A DNA stretch of 64,000 nucleotides from assembly GCF_020991375.1 (NCBI RefSeq), contig NZ_JAJLQZ010000003.1, positions 124,001-188,000 on the forward strand, in the 5' to 3' direction. The notes under the pieces were generated by a model, which saw nothing but the letters and a program-made list of their open reading frames with translations, searched no databases and was not told the origin of the DNA. The position numbers and the translations under genes were made by a program. This DNA is from Glycomyces amatae (GTDB taxonomy: Bacteria > Actinomycetota > Actinomycetes > Mycobacteriales > Micromonosporaceae). The number at the start of each line of letters is the position of its first letter. Positions within the stretch are counted from its first letter, which is position 1. Positions 30,597 through 38,154 of this stretch are shown one piece after another.

Positions 30597-32158
30597 GCGG
30601 TGGCCTCCTCGCGGACCGCGGTGTCCGCGCTCGGGTCGCCGAGGCCGTCCTCGGCGATGATGGTGACGATGGATTCGGCGGACACGTCTCGGCCGCCTTC
30701 GAGTTCGGCGATCTTCCGGTGGTCCTTGAGGACGATGATGCGGTCGCTCTGGCGAACGACCTCCTCGATCTCGGAGGAGATGAAGAGGACCGAGAGGCCC
30801 TCGTCGGCCAGGTCGGAGACGTACTCCTGGATCTCGGCCTTCGCTCCGACGTCGATGCCGCGGGTGGGCTCGTCGAGGATGAGGACGTCGGGCTCGGTCG
30901 CGAGCCAGCGGCCGAGGAGGACCTTCTGCTGGTTGCCGCCGGAGAGCAGGCGGATGGGCCGCTCGGGGTCGGCGGGGCGGACGCCGAGGGCCGCGATGTA
31001 CTTCGCGACGATGGCGTCCTGCTCGCGGCGCGGCAGCGGCCGCGCCCAGCCGCGGCGGGCCTGGACCGCGAGGATGAGGTTCTCGCGGACGCTGAGGTCG
31101 CGGACGATGCCCTCGTCCCTGCGGTTCTCGCTGGAGAAGGCGATGCGCCGGGCGAGCGCCTTCGCGGGCGTCGTGATCTCGGTCTTCTCGCCGCCCAGGG
31201 TCACCTCGCCGGTGTCGGGCCGGTCGGCGCCGTACACGAGGCGCGCGAGTTCGGTGCGGCCCGAGCCGAGGAGGCCCGCGAGGCCGACGACCTCGCCGCG
31301 GTGGAGTTCGATGTCGAGCTCCTCGATCGCGCCCTTGCGGCTGAGGCCCTTGGCGGCGTACAGCGGCGCGTCGTCGGTGCGCACGCGGCGGGACGCCTTC
31401 GCGTCGAGGGACTTCAGGGCCGCGATGTCCTTGCCGATCATCTTCGAGATGAGGTCGGCCCGGTCGAGTTCGCTGGTGCGGTACTCGCCTTCGAAGCGGC
31501 CGTTGCGCAGCACCGTGAGGCGGTCGCTGATCGCGTAGACCTGGTCGAGGAAGTGCGATACGAACAGGATGGCCACGCCCTGGTCGCGCAGGCCGCGGAT
31601 GACGGTGAACAGCTGCTCGACCTCGTTGGCGTCGAGGCTCGAGGTCGGCTCGTCGAGGATGAGGACCTTGCACCGGGCCACCATGGAGCGGCTGATGGCG
31701 ACGAGCTGCTGGAGCGCCAGCGGCAGCGCCGAGAGCGAGTGCTTCGGGTTGAGGTGGCCGAGGCCGAGCTTCGCGAGCGTCTCGCGGGCCGCCCGGTGGG
31801 TCGCCCTCCAGTTGATGCCCGCGGCGCCCCTGACCTCGTGGCCGAGCATGACGTTCTCGCCGATGGTGAGGTTGGGGCAGAGGTTGACCTCCTGGTAGAC
31901 GGTCGAGACGCCCGCGTTCTGCGCGTCGGCCGTCCCGCCGAGGCGCCGCGGCTCGCCCGCGATCCGGATCTCTCCCTCGTCGATCTTGTAGACGCCGGTG
32001 AGCGCCTTGATGAGCGTCGACTTCCCGGCCCCGTTCTCCCCCATGAGCGTGTGCACCTCGCCGGGGAAGAGTCGGAGCCCGACCTCGTCGAGGGCCTTCA
32101 CGCCCGGGAAGGCGATCGAGATGCCGACCATCTCGACGATCGGAAGCGATTCTGGCAT
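30593..32158 (-). CDS. Sugar ABC transporter ATPase, tandem domains (YtfR/RbsA-like)
   Basis: Energy-coupling subunit with two fused nucleotide-binding domains, 521 aa. Domain 1 has Walker A GENGAGKST, a Q-loop in VYQEVNL and Walker B LILDEPTSSLD. Its signature is weak (LPLALQQLVAISRSM). Domain 2 has the degenerate P-loop GSGRTEL, signature LSGGNQQKV and Walker B LILDEPTRGID. This is the regular RbsA-family design. The ATG at 32156-32158 follows GGAG; an upstream GTG (32170) is less likely. It lies 98 bp after the binding-protein gene across a hairpin and overlaps the YtfT-like gene. Confidence 0.9.
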   Translation of the reverse strand: MPESLPIVEMVGISIAFPGVKALDEVGLRLFPGEVHTLMGENGAGKSTLIKALTGVYKIDEGEIRIAGEPRRLGGTADAQNAGVSTVYQEVNLCPNLTIGENVMLGHEVRGAAGINWRATHRAARETLAKLGLGHLNPKHSLSALPLALQQLVAISRSMVARCKVLILDEPTSSLDANEVEQLFTVIRGLRDQGVAILFVSHFLDQVYAISDRLTVLRNGRFEGEYRTSELDRADLISKMIGKDIAALKSLDAKASRRVRTDDAPLYAAKGLSRKGAIEELDIELHRGEVVGLAGLLGSGRTELARLVYGADRPDTGEVTLGGEKTEITTPAKALARRIAFSSENRRDEGIVRDLSVRENLILAVQARRGWARPLPRREQDAIVAKYIAALGVRPADPERPIRLLSGGNQQKVLLGRWLATEPDVLILDEPTRGIDVGAKAEIQEYVSDLADEGLSVLFISSEIEEVVRQSDRIIVLKDHRKIAELEGGRDVSAESIVTIIAEDGLGDPSADTAVREEATA

Positions 32159-32207
32159 CGGGTGCTCCACATCCTGTCGCCGCAGCCGCGCCGCGGGGGT
32201 GGTCTGG

Positions 32208-32236
32208 GGCGCGGGGTCCGGGAGGGACCCCGCGCC
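32208..32236 (-). terminator. Intra-operon hairpin between binding protein and ATPase genes
   Basis: Perfect 12-bp arms GGCGCGGGGTCC / GGACCCCGCGCC with a 5-nt loop, 20 bp after the binding-protein stop. Such stems usually let the binding protein be made in excess over the membrane components. Confidence 0.55.
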
Positions 32237-32256
32237 GGGGACTGCCGTTCCTGGGG

Positions 32257-33237
32257 CTAGAACTTGCGGTCGGGCAGTGCGGTCTCGGCCGCCTCGGGCG
32301 AGTCGAAGGTCGCGCTGGGGACGACGATGCTGGACTCGACGTCACCGCCGTCGAGGACCTTCTCCACGACCTCGAGGGCGGTCTCGCCGAAGAGCGGGTT
32401 GTACTCGGCGACGAAGCTCAGCTCGCCGGCCGCGAGGGATTCGAGGGCGTTCTTGGTGCCGTCGATCGTGGCGATCTTGACGTCGACGCCGGGGGTGAGG
32501 CCGGCCTCCTGGACGGCCTGGACGGCGCCGAGGCCCATCTCGTCGTTCTGGGCGAAGATGAACTGCACGTCGTTGTCGTTGGACTTCAGGACGGTCTCGA
32601 CGACGCCCTTGGCCTCTTCGGTGGACCAGTTCGCGGTCTGCGCGCCGACCTTGACCAGGCCGGGCTGGCCGCTGGCCACGGCGTCGAAGCCCTCGTTGCG
32701 CTCGTTCACGACCGAGACGCCGGCGGGGCCTTCGAGGACGAAGTAGTTGGCCCCGTCGGGGAAGGCCGAGACGGCCCAGTCGGCGACGGCCGTGGAGACC
32801 TCGATGTTGTCGGGGGCGATGCGGGTGACGTAGAGGTCGGTGTCGTCGGGCTCGATGCCGCGGTCGAGGAGGATCACGGGGATCTCGGCCTCCTGCGCGC
32901 GCTTGAGCGAGTCCTCCCAGCCGGTGGCCTCGGTGGCCGAGAGCAGGATGACGTCCACGCCCTCGTCGACGAACGACGTGAAGGCGTCGATCTGCGACTT
33001 CTGGTCGAGGTTGGTGGCGGGGGCGTACTTGAGCTCGTAGCCGGCCTCCTCGGTGAACGTGTCCTGGATGTTGGTCTCGTTCGCTTCTCGCCAGGCGCCT
33101 TCGGGACCGACGGCGACGAAGCCGATGGTCGTCAGGTCGTCGCCGCCCGAGTCGCCGCCGCAGGCGGTGAGGCCGAGCGCGAGGGCGCCGACGGTCGCCG
33201 CGCCGAGTGCTTTGGCGATGCGCTGCCGTGCAGACAT
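32257..33237 (-). CDS. Sugar-binding lipoprotein of a YtfQ-like ABC importer
   Basis: Periplasmic-binding-protein-fold lipoprotein, 326 aa. MSARQRIAKALGAATVGALALGL is followed by lipobox LTAC and a GGDSGGDD linker. The mature sequence shares with E. coli YtfQ (galactofuranose-binding) the pattern W-R-x-x-N-E-T-N, the segment ATGWEDSL, EIPVILLDRGIE and NDEMGLGAVQAVQEAGLTPG. This supports a furanose or pentose ligand, and L-arabinofuranose fits the neighbouring GH43 enzymes (inference). It opens the importer operon. The 156-bp upstream gap contains a LacI-type palindrome and a likely promoter. Confidence 0.85.
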   Translation of the reverse strand: MSARQRIAKALGAATVGALALGLTACGGDSGGDDLTTIGFVAVGPEGAWREANETNIQDTFTEEAGYELKYAPATNLDQKSQIDAFTSFVDEGVDVILLSATEATGWEDSLKRAQEAEIPVILLDRGIEPDDTDLYVTRIAPDNIEVSTAVADWAVSAFPDGANYFVLEGPAGVSVVNERNEGFDAVASGQPGLVKVGAQTANWSTEEAKGVVETVLKSNDNDVQFIFAQNDEMGLGAVQAVQEAGLTPGVDVKIATIDGTKNALESLAAGELSFVAEYNPLFGETALEVVEKVLDGGDVESSIVVPSATFDSPEAAETALPDRKF

Positions 33238-33339
33238 GGTTCTCCTCCTTGAGATGCCGGACGCAGGGGTGTCCGGCGGCCCGGACCGCGGGGGTCCGCT
33301 GCCGATCGCAGCGACGCAGGGGCTGCGTCGCGAGATTTA

Positions 33340-33353
33340 TGTTACCGGGAACA
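33340..33353. promoter_or_regulatory. LacI-type operator upstream of the sugar-binding-protein gene
   Basis: TGTTACCGGGAACA is a palindrome with one mismatched pair, matching the site at 25447 in 12 of 14 positions. On the minus strand it overlaps a candidate -10 (TAACAT), with TTGCCT 18 bp further upstream as the -35. The gap also holds a small hairpin (GCGACGCAG/CTGCGTCGC, 33311-33331). Confidence 0.65.
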
Positions 33354-33393
33354 AAACTGCGGAGGCAAGACCCGTGTCACAATCGTGATCCGC

Positions 33394-34929
33394 TCAGTCG
33401 TCGGCGTCGTTCAGGTCCGCCGCGATCATCTCCACGATCGTGTCGACCGTGACGCCGGGGCCGTTGCTGAGCTCGCCGATCTTCTCGCGGTCCTTGAGCA
33501 CCACGATCCGGTCGCTCAGGCGCACGACCTCCTCGAGCTGCGAGGAGATGAACACGACCGCGACGCCCTCCCCCGCCAGCCGCGCCACGCGCCGCTGGAT
33601 GTCGAGCTTGGCGCCGATGTCGATCCCGCGCGTCGGCTCGTCGAGGATGAGCACGTGCGGCCGCGTCGCCAGGAGGCGCGCGAGCAGGATCTTCTGCTGC
33701 GTGCCGCCCGACAGCTCCTCCACGGGCCGGTCGATGTCCCCGGGGGCCAGGTGGAGCGCCTCGAGGTACGTCTCGATGAGCGCGCCCTGCTCGCCGCGGG
33801 ACAGCGGGCGCGACCACCCGCGCATCGCCTGGAGCGCGAGCACGATGTTCTCCCGCGCCGTCAGGCCGCGGATCACCCCCTCCTCGCGGAGGTTCTCGGT
33901 CGACAGGGCGATGCGGCGGTGCAGCGCCGCCCCGGGGCTCCGCAGCTGCACGCGGCTGCCGTCCACCCAGATCTCGCCGCTGTCGGCCCGCTCCGCGCCG
34001 CCCATGAGGCGGGCGAGCTCGGTCCGGCCCGAACCGTGCAGCCCGGCGAAGCCCACGACCTCCCCGCGCGACAGCTCGATGTCGGTGGGGTCCATGGTGC
34101 CGCGCCGACCGAGCGCCGAGGCCCGCAGCGTCGGGTCGCCCGACGCGGCGTAGTGGTGCGCCAGCCGCTCCGAGCGCAGCGCCTTGAGCGCCTCGATGTC
34201 CTCGCCGATCATCTTCGAGATGAGGTCGGCGCGGTCGAGCTCGCCGGAGCGGAACTCCCCGATGAACCGGCCGCCCCGCAGCACCGTCATCCTGTCGGCC
34301 ACGTCGAAGACCTGCTCCAGGAAGTGCGAGACGAACAGGATCGCCACACCGCGGTCGCGCAGGCCCCGCACGACGCGCAGCAGCGTGTTCACCTCGGCCG
34401 CGTCGAGACTCGAGGTCGGCTCGTCGAGGATGAGCACCCGCGGCTCCACCACGAGCGCCCGCGCCACCGCCACCAGCTGCTTCACCGCCGGCGGCAGCGC
34501 CGACAAGGGGCTGCGGGGGTCGAGGTCGCCGAGCCCGAGGCGCGCGAGCACCTCCGCCGCGCGCGTGCGGTTCGCCTTCCAGTCGATGCCCAGCGGACCG
34601 CGCACCTCGTTGCCGATCATCACGTTCTCGGCCACGGTGAGGTGCGGGCTCAGGTGCGTCTCCTGGAAGACCGTCGCGATGCCCTCGGCGCGGCTGCGCG
34701 CCACACCGGTGGGCATCCGCTCCTCGCCCTCGATGCGCACCTCCCCCGAGAGGATCGGGAACGTGCCCGTCAGCGCCCCGATGAGCGTCGACTTCCCGGC
34801 GCCGTTCTCGCCCATGAGGGCGTGCACCTCGCCCGCGCGCAGCGTGAGGTCCACGCCGTCGAGCACGCGCACGCCGGAGAACTCGACCGTGATGCCCCGC
34901 ATCTCCACGACGGGCCGCCCCGCGCTCAT
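33394..34929 (-). CDS. Second tandem-domain sugar ABC transporter ATPase
   Basis: RbsA/YtfR-type ATPase of 511 aa, paralogous to the gene at 30593. Domain 1: Walker A GENGAGKST, VFQETHL Q-loop, Walker B LILDEPTSSLD. Domain 2: GSGRTEL, signature LSGGTQQKI, Walker B LILDEPTRGID. The ATG at 34927-34929 overlaps the LacI stop by 3 bp (ATGA), so the two are translationally coupled. No permease genes accompany it. Either it is an alternative ATPase for the adjacent YtfT/YjfF-like permeases or the remainder of its own system was lost. All catalytic motifs look intact. Confidence 0.88.
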   Translation of the reverse strand: MSAGRPVVEMRGITVEFSGVRVLDGVDLTLRAGEVHALMGENGAGKSTLIGALTGTFPILSGEVRIEGEERMPTGVARSRAEGIATVFQETHLSPHLTVAENVMIGNEVRGPLGIDWKANRTRAAEVLARLGLGDLDPRSPLSALPPAVKQLVAVARALVVEPRVLILDEPTSSLDAAEVNTLLRVVRGLRDRGVAILFVSHFLEQVFDVADRMTVLRGGRFIGEFRSGELDRADLISKMIGEDIEALKALRSERLAHHYAASGDPTLRASALGRRGTMDPTDIELSRGEVVGFAGLHGSGRTELARLMGGAERADSGEIWVDGSRVQLRSPGAALHRRIALSTENLREEGVIRGLTARENIVLALQAMRGWSRPLSRGEQGALIETYLEALHLAPGDIDRPVEELSGGTQQKILLARLLATRPHVLILDEPTRGIDIGAKLDIQRRVARLAGEGVAVVFISSQLEEVVRLSDRIVVLKDREKIGELSNGPGVTVDTIVEMIAADLNDADD

Positions 34930-35945
34930 CGCCCCGCCTCCCGGGGCGCGGCCGTCGAGGACCGCACCAGGAGCTCCGCGGCGATCCTCGTCACCCTCGG
35001 TATCTCGCGCTCCTCGATGGCGGCGTGCAGGAGGTCGACGACGGCGACGCCCAGCGCGCGGAAGTTCTGCCGCACCGTCGTCAGCGGCGGCAGCACGTGC
35101 GCCGACAGCGGCACGTCGTCGAAGCCCACGACGCTGAGGTCGCCGGGCACCGAGAAGCCGCGCTCGTGCAGGCCGTGGACGAATCCGACCGCCATGTCGT
35201 CGTTGGCGACGAACACCGCCGTGTAGTCGGGCAGGTCCCGGATGCCCTTGGCGAAGTCGTAGGCGAAGTCGGCGGTCCAGTCCCCCACGACGATCGGGCG
35301 CTCCCGCACGCCCCACGACTTGGCGCGGGCGTGGAACGCGCGCTCGCGGGCGCGCGCGTCGAGCCAGTCGAGCGGCCCGGCCAGGTGGAGGATGTCGCGG
35401 TGCCCCAGGGAGACGAGGTGGTCGACGGCGAGCGCCGTCCCGCCCTGCTGGTCGACCGAGACGGTGAGGAAGGCCGGGTCCTTGTCGGGCTTGACGACCA
35501 GCACGGGGATGCTGATCGAGATCTTGCGCAGGGCCGCGATCGACGACGAGCGCGGGGCGACGACGCAGAGCGCGTCGATGCCCTGCGTGGTGAGGTTGTC
35601 GACGGCCTCCTGCGGGGAGATCTCGTCGTCGTTGAGGGCGATCGAGCTGACGGCGTAGCCGGCGGCGCGCGCGGTGAACTCCAGCGCGCGCAGCGTGCTC
35701 GTGGGGCCGAACTCGACGGCGCTCTCGACGAGGACGCCGATGCGCTGGTTCTTCTGCGTCGCGAGGGCGCGGGCGGCCATGTTCGGTCGGTAGTCGAGCT
35801 CCTCGATGACCTCCAGGACGCGGCGCCGGGTCGTGTCCTTGATGTGGGGGTAGTTGTTGAGGACCCGCGACACGGTCATGTGGGAGACCCCGGCGAGCCG
35901 CGCGACCTGCCGGATGTTCGGCTTGTCAGCACTCGTGTTCGCCAC
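34926..35945 (-). CDS. LacI-family transcriptional regulator
   Basis: Sugar-responsive repressor, 339 aa. Residues about 10-60 are the LacI DNA-binding head, with IRQVARLAGVSHMTVSRVLN as recognition helix region and YRPNMAARALAT as hinge. The rest is the periplasmic-binding-protein-like effector domain (GIDALCVVAP, VANDDMAVGFVHGLHERG, SVVGFDDVPLSAHVLPPLTT). GTG at 35943-35945 follows GGAGG. It is the first gene of a unit with the second ATPase and lies next to the importer. The 14-bp palindromes at 25447 and 33340 have the CG-centred form expected for it, so it probably controls importer and GH43 expression in response to arabinose or an oligosaccharide. Confidence 0.92.
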   Translation of the reverse strand: MANTSADKPNIRQVARLAGVSHMTVSRVLNNYPHIKDTTRRRVLEVIEELDYRPNMAARALATQKNQRIGVLVESAVEFGPTSTLRALEFTARAAGYAVSSIALNDDEISPQEAVDNLTTQGIDALCVVAPRSSSIAALRKISISIPVLVVKPDKDPAFLTVSVDQQGGTALAVDHLVSLGHRDILHLAGPLDWLDARARERAFHARAKSWGVRERPIVVGDWTADFAYDFAKGIRDLPDYTAVFVANDDMAVGFVHGLHERGFSVPGDLSVVGFDDVPLSAHVLPPLTTVRQNFRALGVAVVDLLHAAIEEREIPRVTRIAAELLVRSSTAAPREAGR

Positions 35946-35979
35946 GCGCGTCCTCCATCGGGTCCGTCCTCCTCGCGAA

Positions 35980-36015
35980 CTGGGAGCGTCGCGCGGCGCC
36001 GCGCGACGCTCCCAG
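35980..36015. repeat. 36-bp perfect palindrome upstream of the LacI gene
   Basis: Arms of 18 bp (beginning CTGGGAGCGTCGCG, returning CGCGACGCTCCCAG) have no spacer. It lies 35 bp before the LacI start. In RNA it would fold into a very stable stem near the ribosome-binding site; in DNA it may be a cruciform or protein-binding site. The rest of the gap to 36228 shows nothing else. Confidence 0.6.
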
Positions 36016-36227
36016 CCTATCGATCCTCGGTGGCGGCGACGTCATCCGCACGATGCGGCGGGGCAGGCCGCAGCGCCGGCGCAACCGCCCGGGACCGGAG
36101 GGACGCCGGCGGCCGTCCGCGCCGCCCCCGGGGCCACGCCGTCCCATGCGTAAGGCCGCGAGGCCGGTTCGAGGGCGATGGCGTCGATGCAGCCCCATCA
36201 GGGGAACAAGGAGTGGATCGAGCAGTC

Positions 36228-36254
36228 GGGGCTCAAGCGGTCGGCTCGAGCCCC
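36228..36254 (-). terminator. Hairpin after the alpha/beta hydrolase gene
   Basis: Arms GGGGCTCAAGC / GCTCGAGCCCC (one mismatch) with a 5-nt loop, 17 bp beyond the hydrolase stop. No T-run. Confidence 0.45.
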
Positions 36255-36271
36255 TTGGCGTCCGCGTCCCG

Positions 36272-37093
36272 CTACCTCGGGTGGAATGCGGTGCGGATGC
36301 GTTCGGCCCAGGCGCGGGGGTGGGTGAGGTTGCCGTTGTGCCCGCCGGGGAAGGCGGTGAGCGGCCGGTCGAGCAGTTCGGCGAGGCGCACGGCGGCCTG
36401 GTGGTCGAAGGCGGTCCGGGGCGTGGTGACCCCGGCGGCGGGAATGATGCGGTTCGCGTTGGCGGACAGGCGGTCGCGGCAGCCGGGGTCGGTGCGGACG
36501 GCGGTGAGCTCGGCGGTGATGAAGTGCGCGAAGTTCGCTCTGCGCCGAGCGTCCATGGGGTGCGGGGTGAGGTCGGGTTCGGCGTCGGGGTTGGTCGGGT
36601 CGATGCCGAGGGAGGCGGCGATCGCGGGGAGGGCCGCGGCCAGGCCGTCGGTCGCGTAGAGCCGTTGGAGGTCGGCGAGTTCGGCGCGGTGGGCGCCGGC
36701 TTCGGCGTCGAGGAGCCAGGGGGCGACCGGTTCGTGGGCGATGAGGGCCTCGATCCGGTCGGGGTGGTCGGCGGCGAGGTGGAGGCCGATGACCGCGCCG
36801 AAGCTGCAGCCGAGCATCAGGGCCGGGCCGTCGGCGAGGTGGTCCAGGAGGCGGTGGGCGTCGTCGGCGTGGTCGGCCATGGCGACCGGGCGGGCCGGGT
36901 CGTCGAGGGTGCTGCGGGACAGGCCGCGGCGGTCGTAGGCGAGGCAGGTGAAGTCGTTCTCGAGGGCGTCGACGAGGTCGGTCGAGCGCCCGGCGTCGCC
37001 TTCGCCGCTTTGGGCGATGAGCAGGAGCGGGCCGGTGCCGCGGCGTTCGAAGTGGATGGCGGCGCCGTCGACGGGAAGCAGGCCGGTGGCCAT
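36272..37093 (-). CDS. Alpha/beta-fold hydrolase under divergent MarR control
   Basis: Cytoplasmic alpha/beta hydrolase of 273 aa. The ATG at 37091-37093 follows AAGGAGG. The oxyanion-hole region is unusual: LLLIAQSGEGDAGRST, without the typical HG. The nucleophile elbow is GCSFGA with S97, and the catalytic histidine is probably in FPGGHNGNL near the C-terminus. TCLAYDRRGLSRS is the usual strand-4 region of haloperoxidase- and lipase-like members. It is divergent from a MarR regulator, and their shared gap holds a large inverted repeat. The natural substrate is unknown; such pairs often handle toxic esters or lactones. Confidence 0.8.
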   Translation of the reverse strand: MATGLLPVDGAAIHFERRGTGPLLLIAQSGEGDAGRSTDLVDALENDFTCLAYDRRGLSRSTLDDPARPVAMADHADDAHRLLDHLADGPALMLGCSFGAVIGLHLAADHPDRIEALIAHEPVAPWLLDAEAGAHRAELADLQRLYATDGLAAALPAIAASLGIDPTNPDAEPDLTPHPMDARRRANFAHFITAELTAVRTDPGCRDRLSANANRIIPAAGVTTPRTAFDHQAAVRLAELLDRPLTAFPGGHNGNLTHPRAWAERIRTAFHPR

Positions 37094-37153
37094 GGCGGGT
37101 CCTCCTTGCGCGGGGGGTGGTTGACGCACACGAACCTAATACATCATTTCTGA

Positions 37154-37199
37154 TACATCAAGTCTGATGCAACCTCTGTGATGCATCAGACTTGATGTA
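37154..37199. promoter_or_regulatory. Large inverted-repeat operator between hydrolase and MarR genes
   Basis: TACATCAAGTCTGATGCA (37154-37171) and its exact reverse complement TGCATCAGACTTGATGTA (37182-37199) are separated by 10 bp. Each arm is itself a near palindrome (ATCAnnnnTGAT), and a third looser copy lies at about 37140-37153. The second arm ends 2 bp before the MarR start codon. This looks like a multi-dimer MarR operator. Confidence 0.75.
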
Positions 37200-37201
37200 A
37201 T

Positions 37202-37657
37202 ATGGCGGGCGTGAACGGCATGGAACTGGCCCTGCTGGGCCGCACCCTCATGAAGCTCGGCGAGGCCGCCATCCCCACCGAGGGCCTCGGCGCCTACGGC
37301 ACCAGCGAGCAGTCGGTGGTCATCGTCGCCGCCGACATCAGGGCCCACCCCGGCACGCCGGTCAAGGACGTCGCCGCGCGGACCGGGTTCCCGCAGAGCA
37401 GGGTCTCGGCCTGCGTCGCCCGCCTCCGCGAGGCCGGCGCGGTCGAGACCGACACCGACCCGGCCGATCGCCGCCGCACCCTCATCCGCCCCGCGGCGGC
37501 CGTCTCGGCCCGCGTCGCCGAAGTCCGCGCCGCCGACGCCGACCACGTGCTCGCCGCCGCGCTGGAGGACCCCGACCGGCTCGACGAGGTCAAGCAGGCG
37601 CTGCGCCTCCTGGCCGCTCATCTGGGCCCCGGCGCCCTGGCCCGCATCGGCGGCTGA
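37202..37657 (+). CDS. MarR-family transcriptional regulator
   Basis: Small winged-helix repressor, 151 aa. The DNA-binding region contains VKDVAARTGFPQSRVSACVARL (helix-turn-helix) and VETDTDPADRRRTLI (wing with the conserved DxRRR-type motif). ATG at 37202 directly abuts the operator with no ribosome-binding site, so the mRNA may be leaderless, or translation may begin at GTG 37211 or ATG 37220. It probably represses itself and the divergent hydrolase through the inverted repeat. Confidence 0.85.
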   Translation: MAGVNGMELALLGRTLMKLGEAAIPTEGLGAYGTSEQSVVIVAADIRAHPGTPVKDVAARTGFPQSRVSACVARLREAGAVETDTDPADRRRTLIRPAAAVSARVAEVRAADADHVLAAALEDPDRLDEVKQALRLLAAHLGPGALARIGG

Positions 37658-37713
37658 CACCTCCGGGGAGATCGGCGGCGGGCTCTGGGAGCGCATCACG
37701 GCACCCGCCGACC

Positions 37714-38010
37714 GCGGAGATGTCGTAGGCGGAGGAGAGCGCGTTCAGCACGGACTGCTCGAAACGGTCGCGGGCCTCGGTGAGGTCGCCGCCCGCCTGG
37801 TCCTCCAGAACGGGTCGCACGCCTCGGGCGAGTGCCTGGGCGAGCACGCTCTTGGCCCGCATCAGTTCCTGGTAGGTGCCGGCGTCGAGACTCGCGACCG
37901 TGGGGCGCGGTCGGCCGACAGCACCTCGTCCACCGCGCGCAGGAACTGCCGTGCCCACGCGTCCAGGTCGATGCCGGTGAAGGTGCGGTCGCAGTTGACG
38001 GGCCGGAGCG
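37714..38010 (-). pseudogene. Frameshifted gene remnant of unknown family
   Basis: Two adjacent frames read as one broken protein. The first gives VNCDRTFTGIDLDAWARQFL and continues through RAVDEVLSADRAP. Near 37900 the sense continues in another frame with ASLDAGTYQELMRAKSVLAQ, then EARDRFEQSVLNALSSAYDI. Both parts have a natural amino-acid mix with Tyr, Phe, Lys and Asn, unlike the Arg/Pro-rich shadows around. I do not recognise the family. No start codon context or intact continuation is visible, so I call it a decayed fragment. Confidence 0.45.
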
Positions 38011-38154
38011 ATGCGTCGTGGGCGGGCGGTGATTCTCCACATCGGACCTCGACCGGTCGATCCAGGCGGTGGGCGGCCGCGGCCCTGGCGGTGCCGTTCG
38101 CCAGGGCCGGCGGGTCCACCGGGCCTCCGGTGCGCCGGGGCCGCGCCCGGCGAT

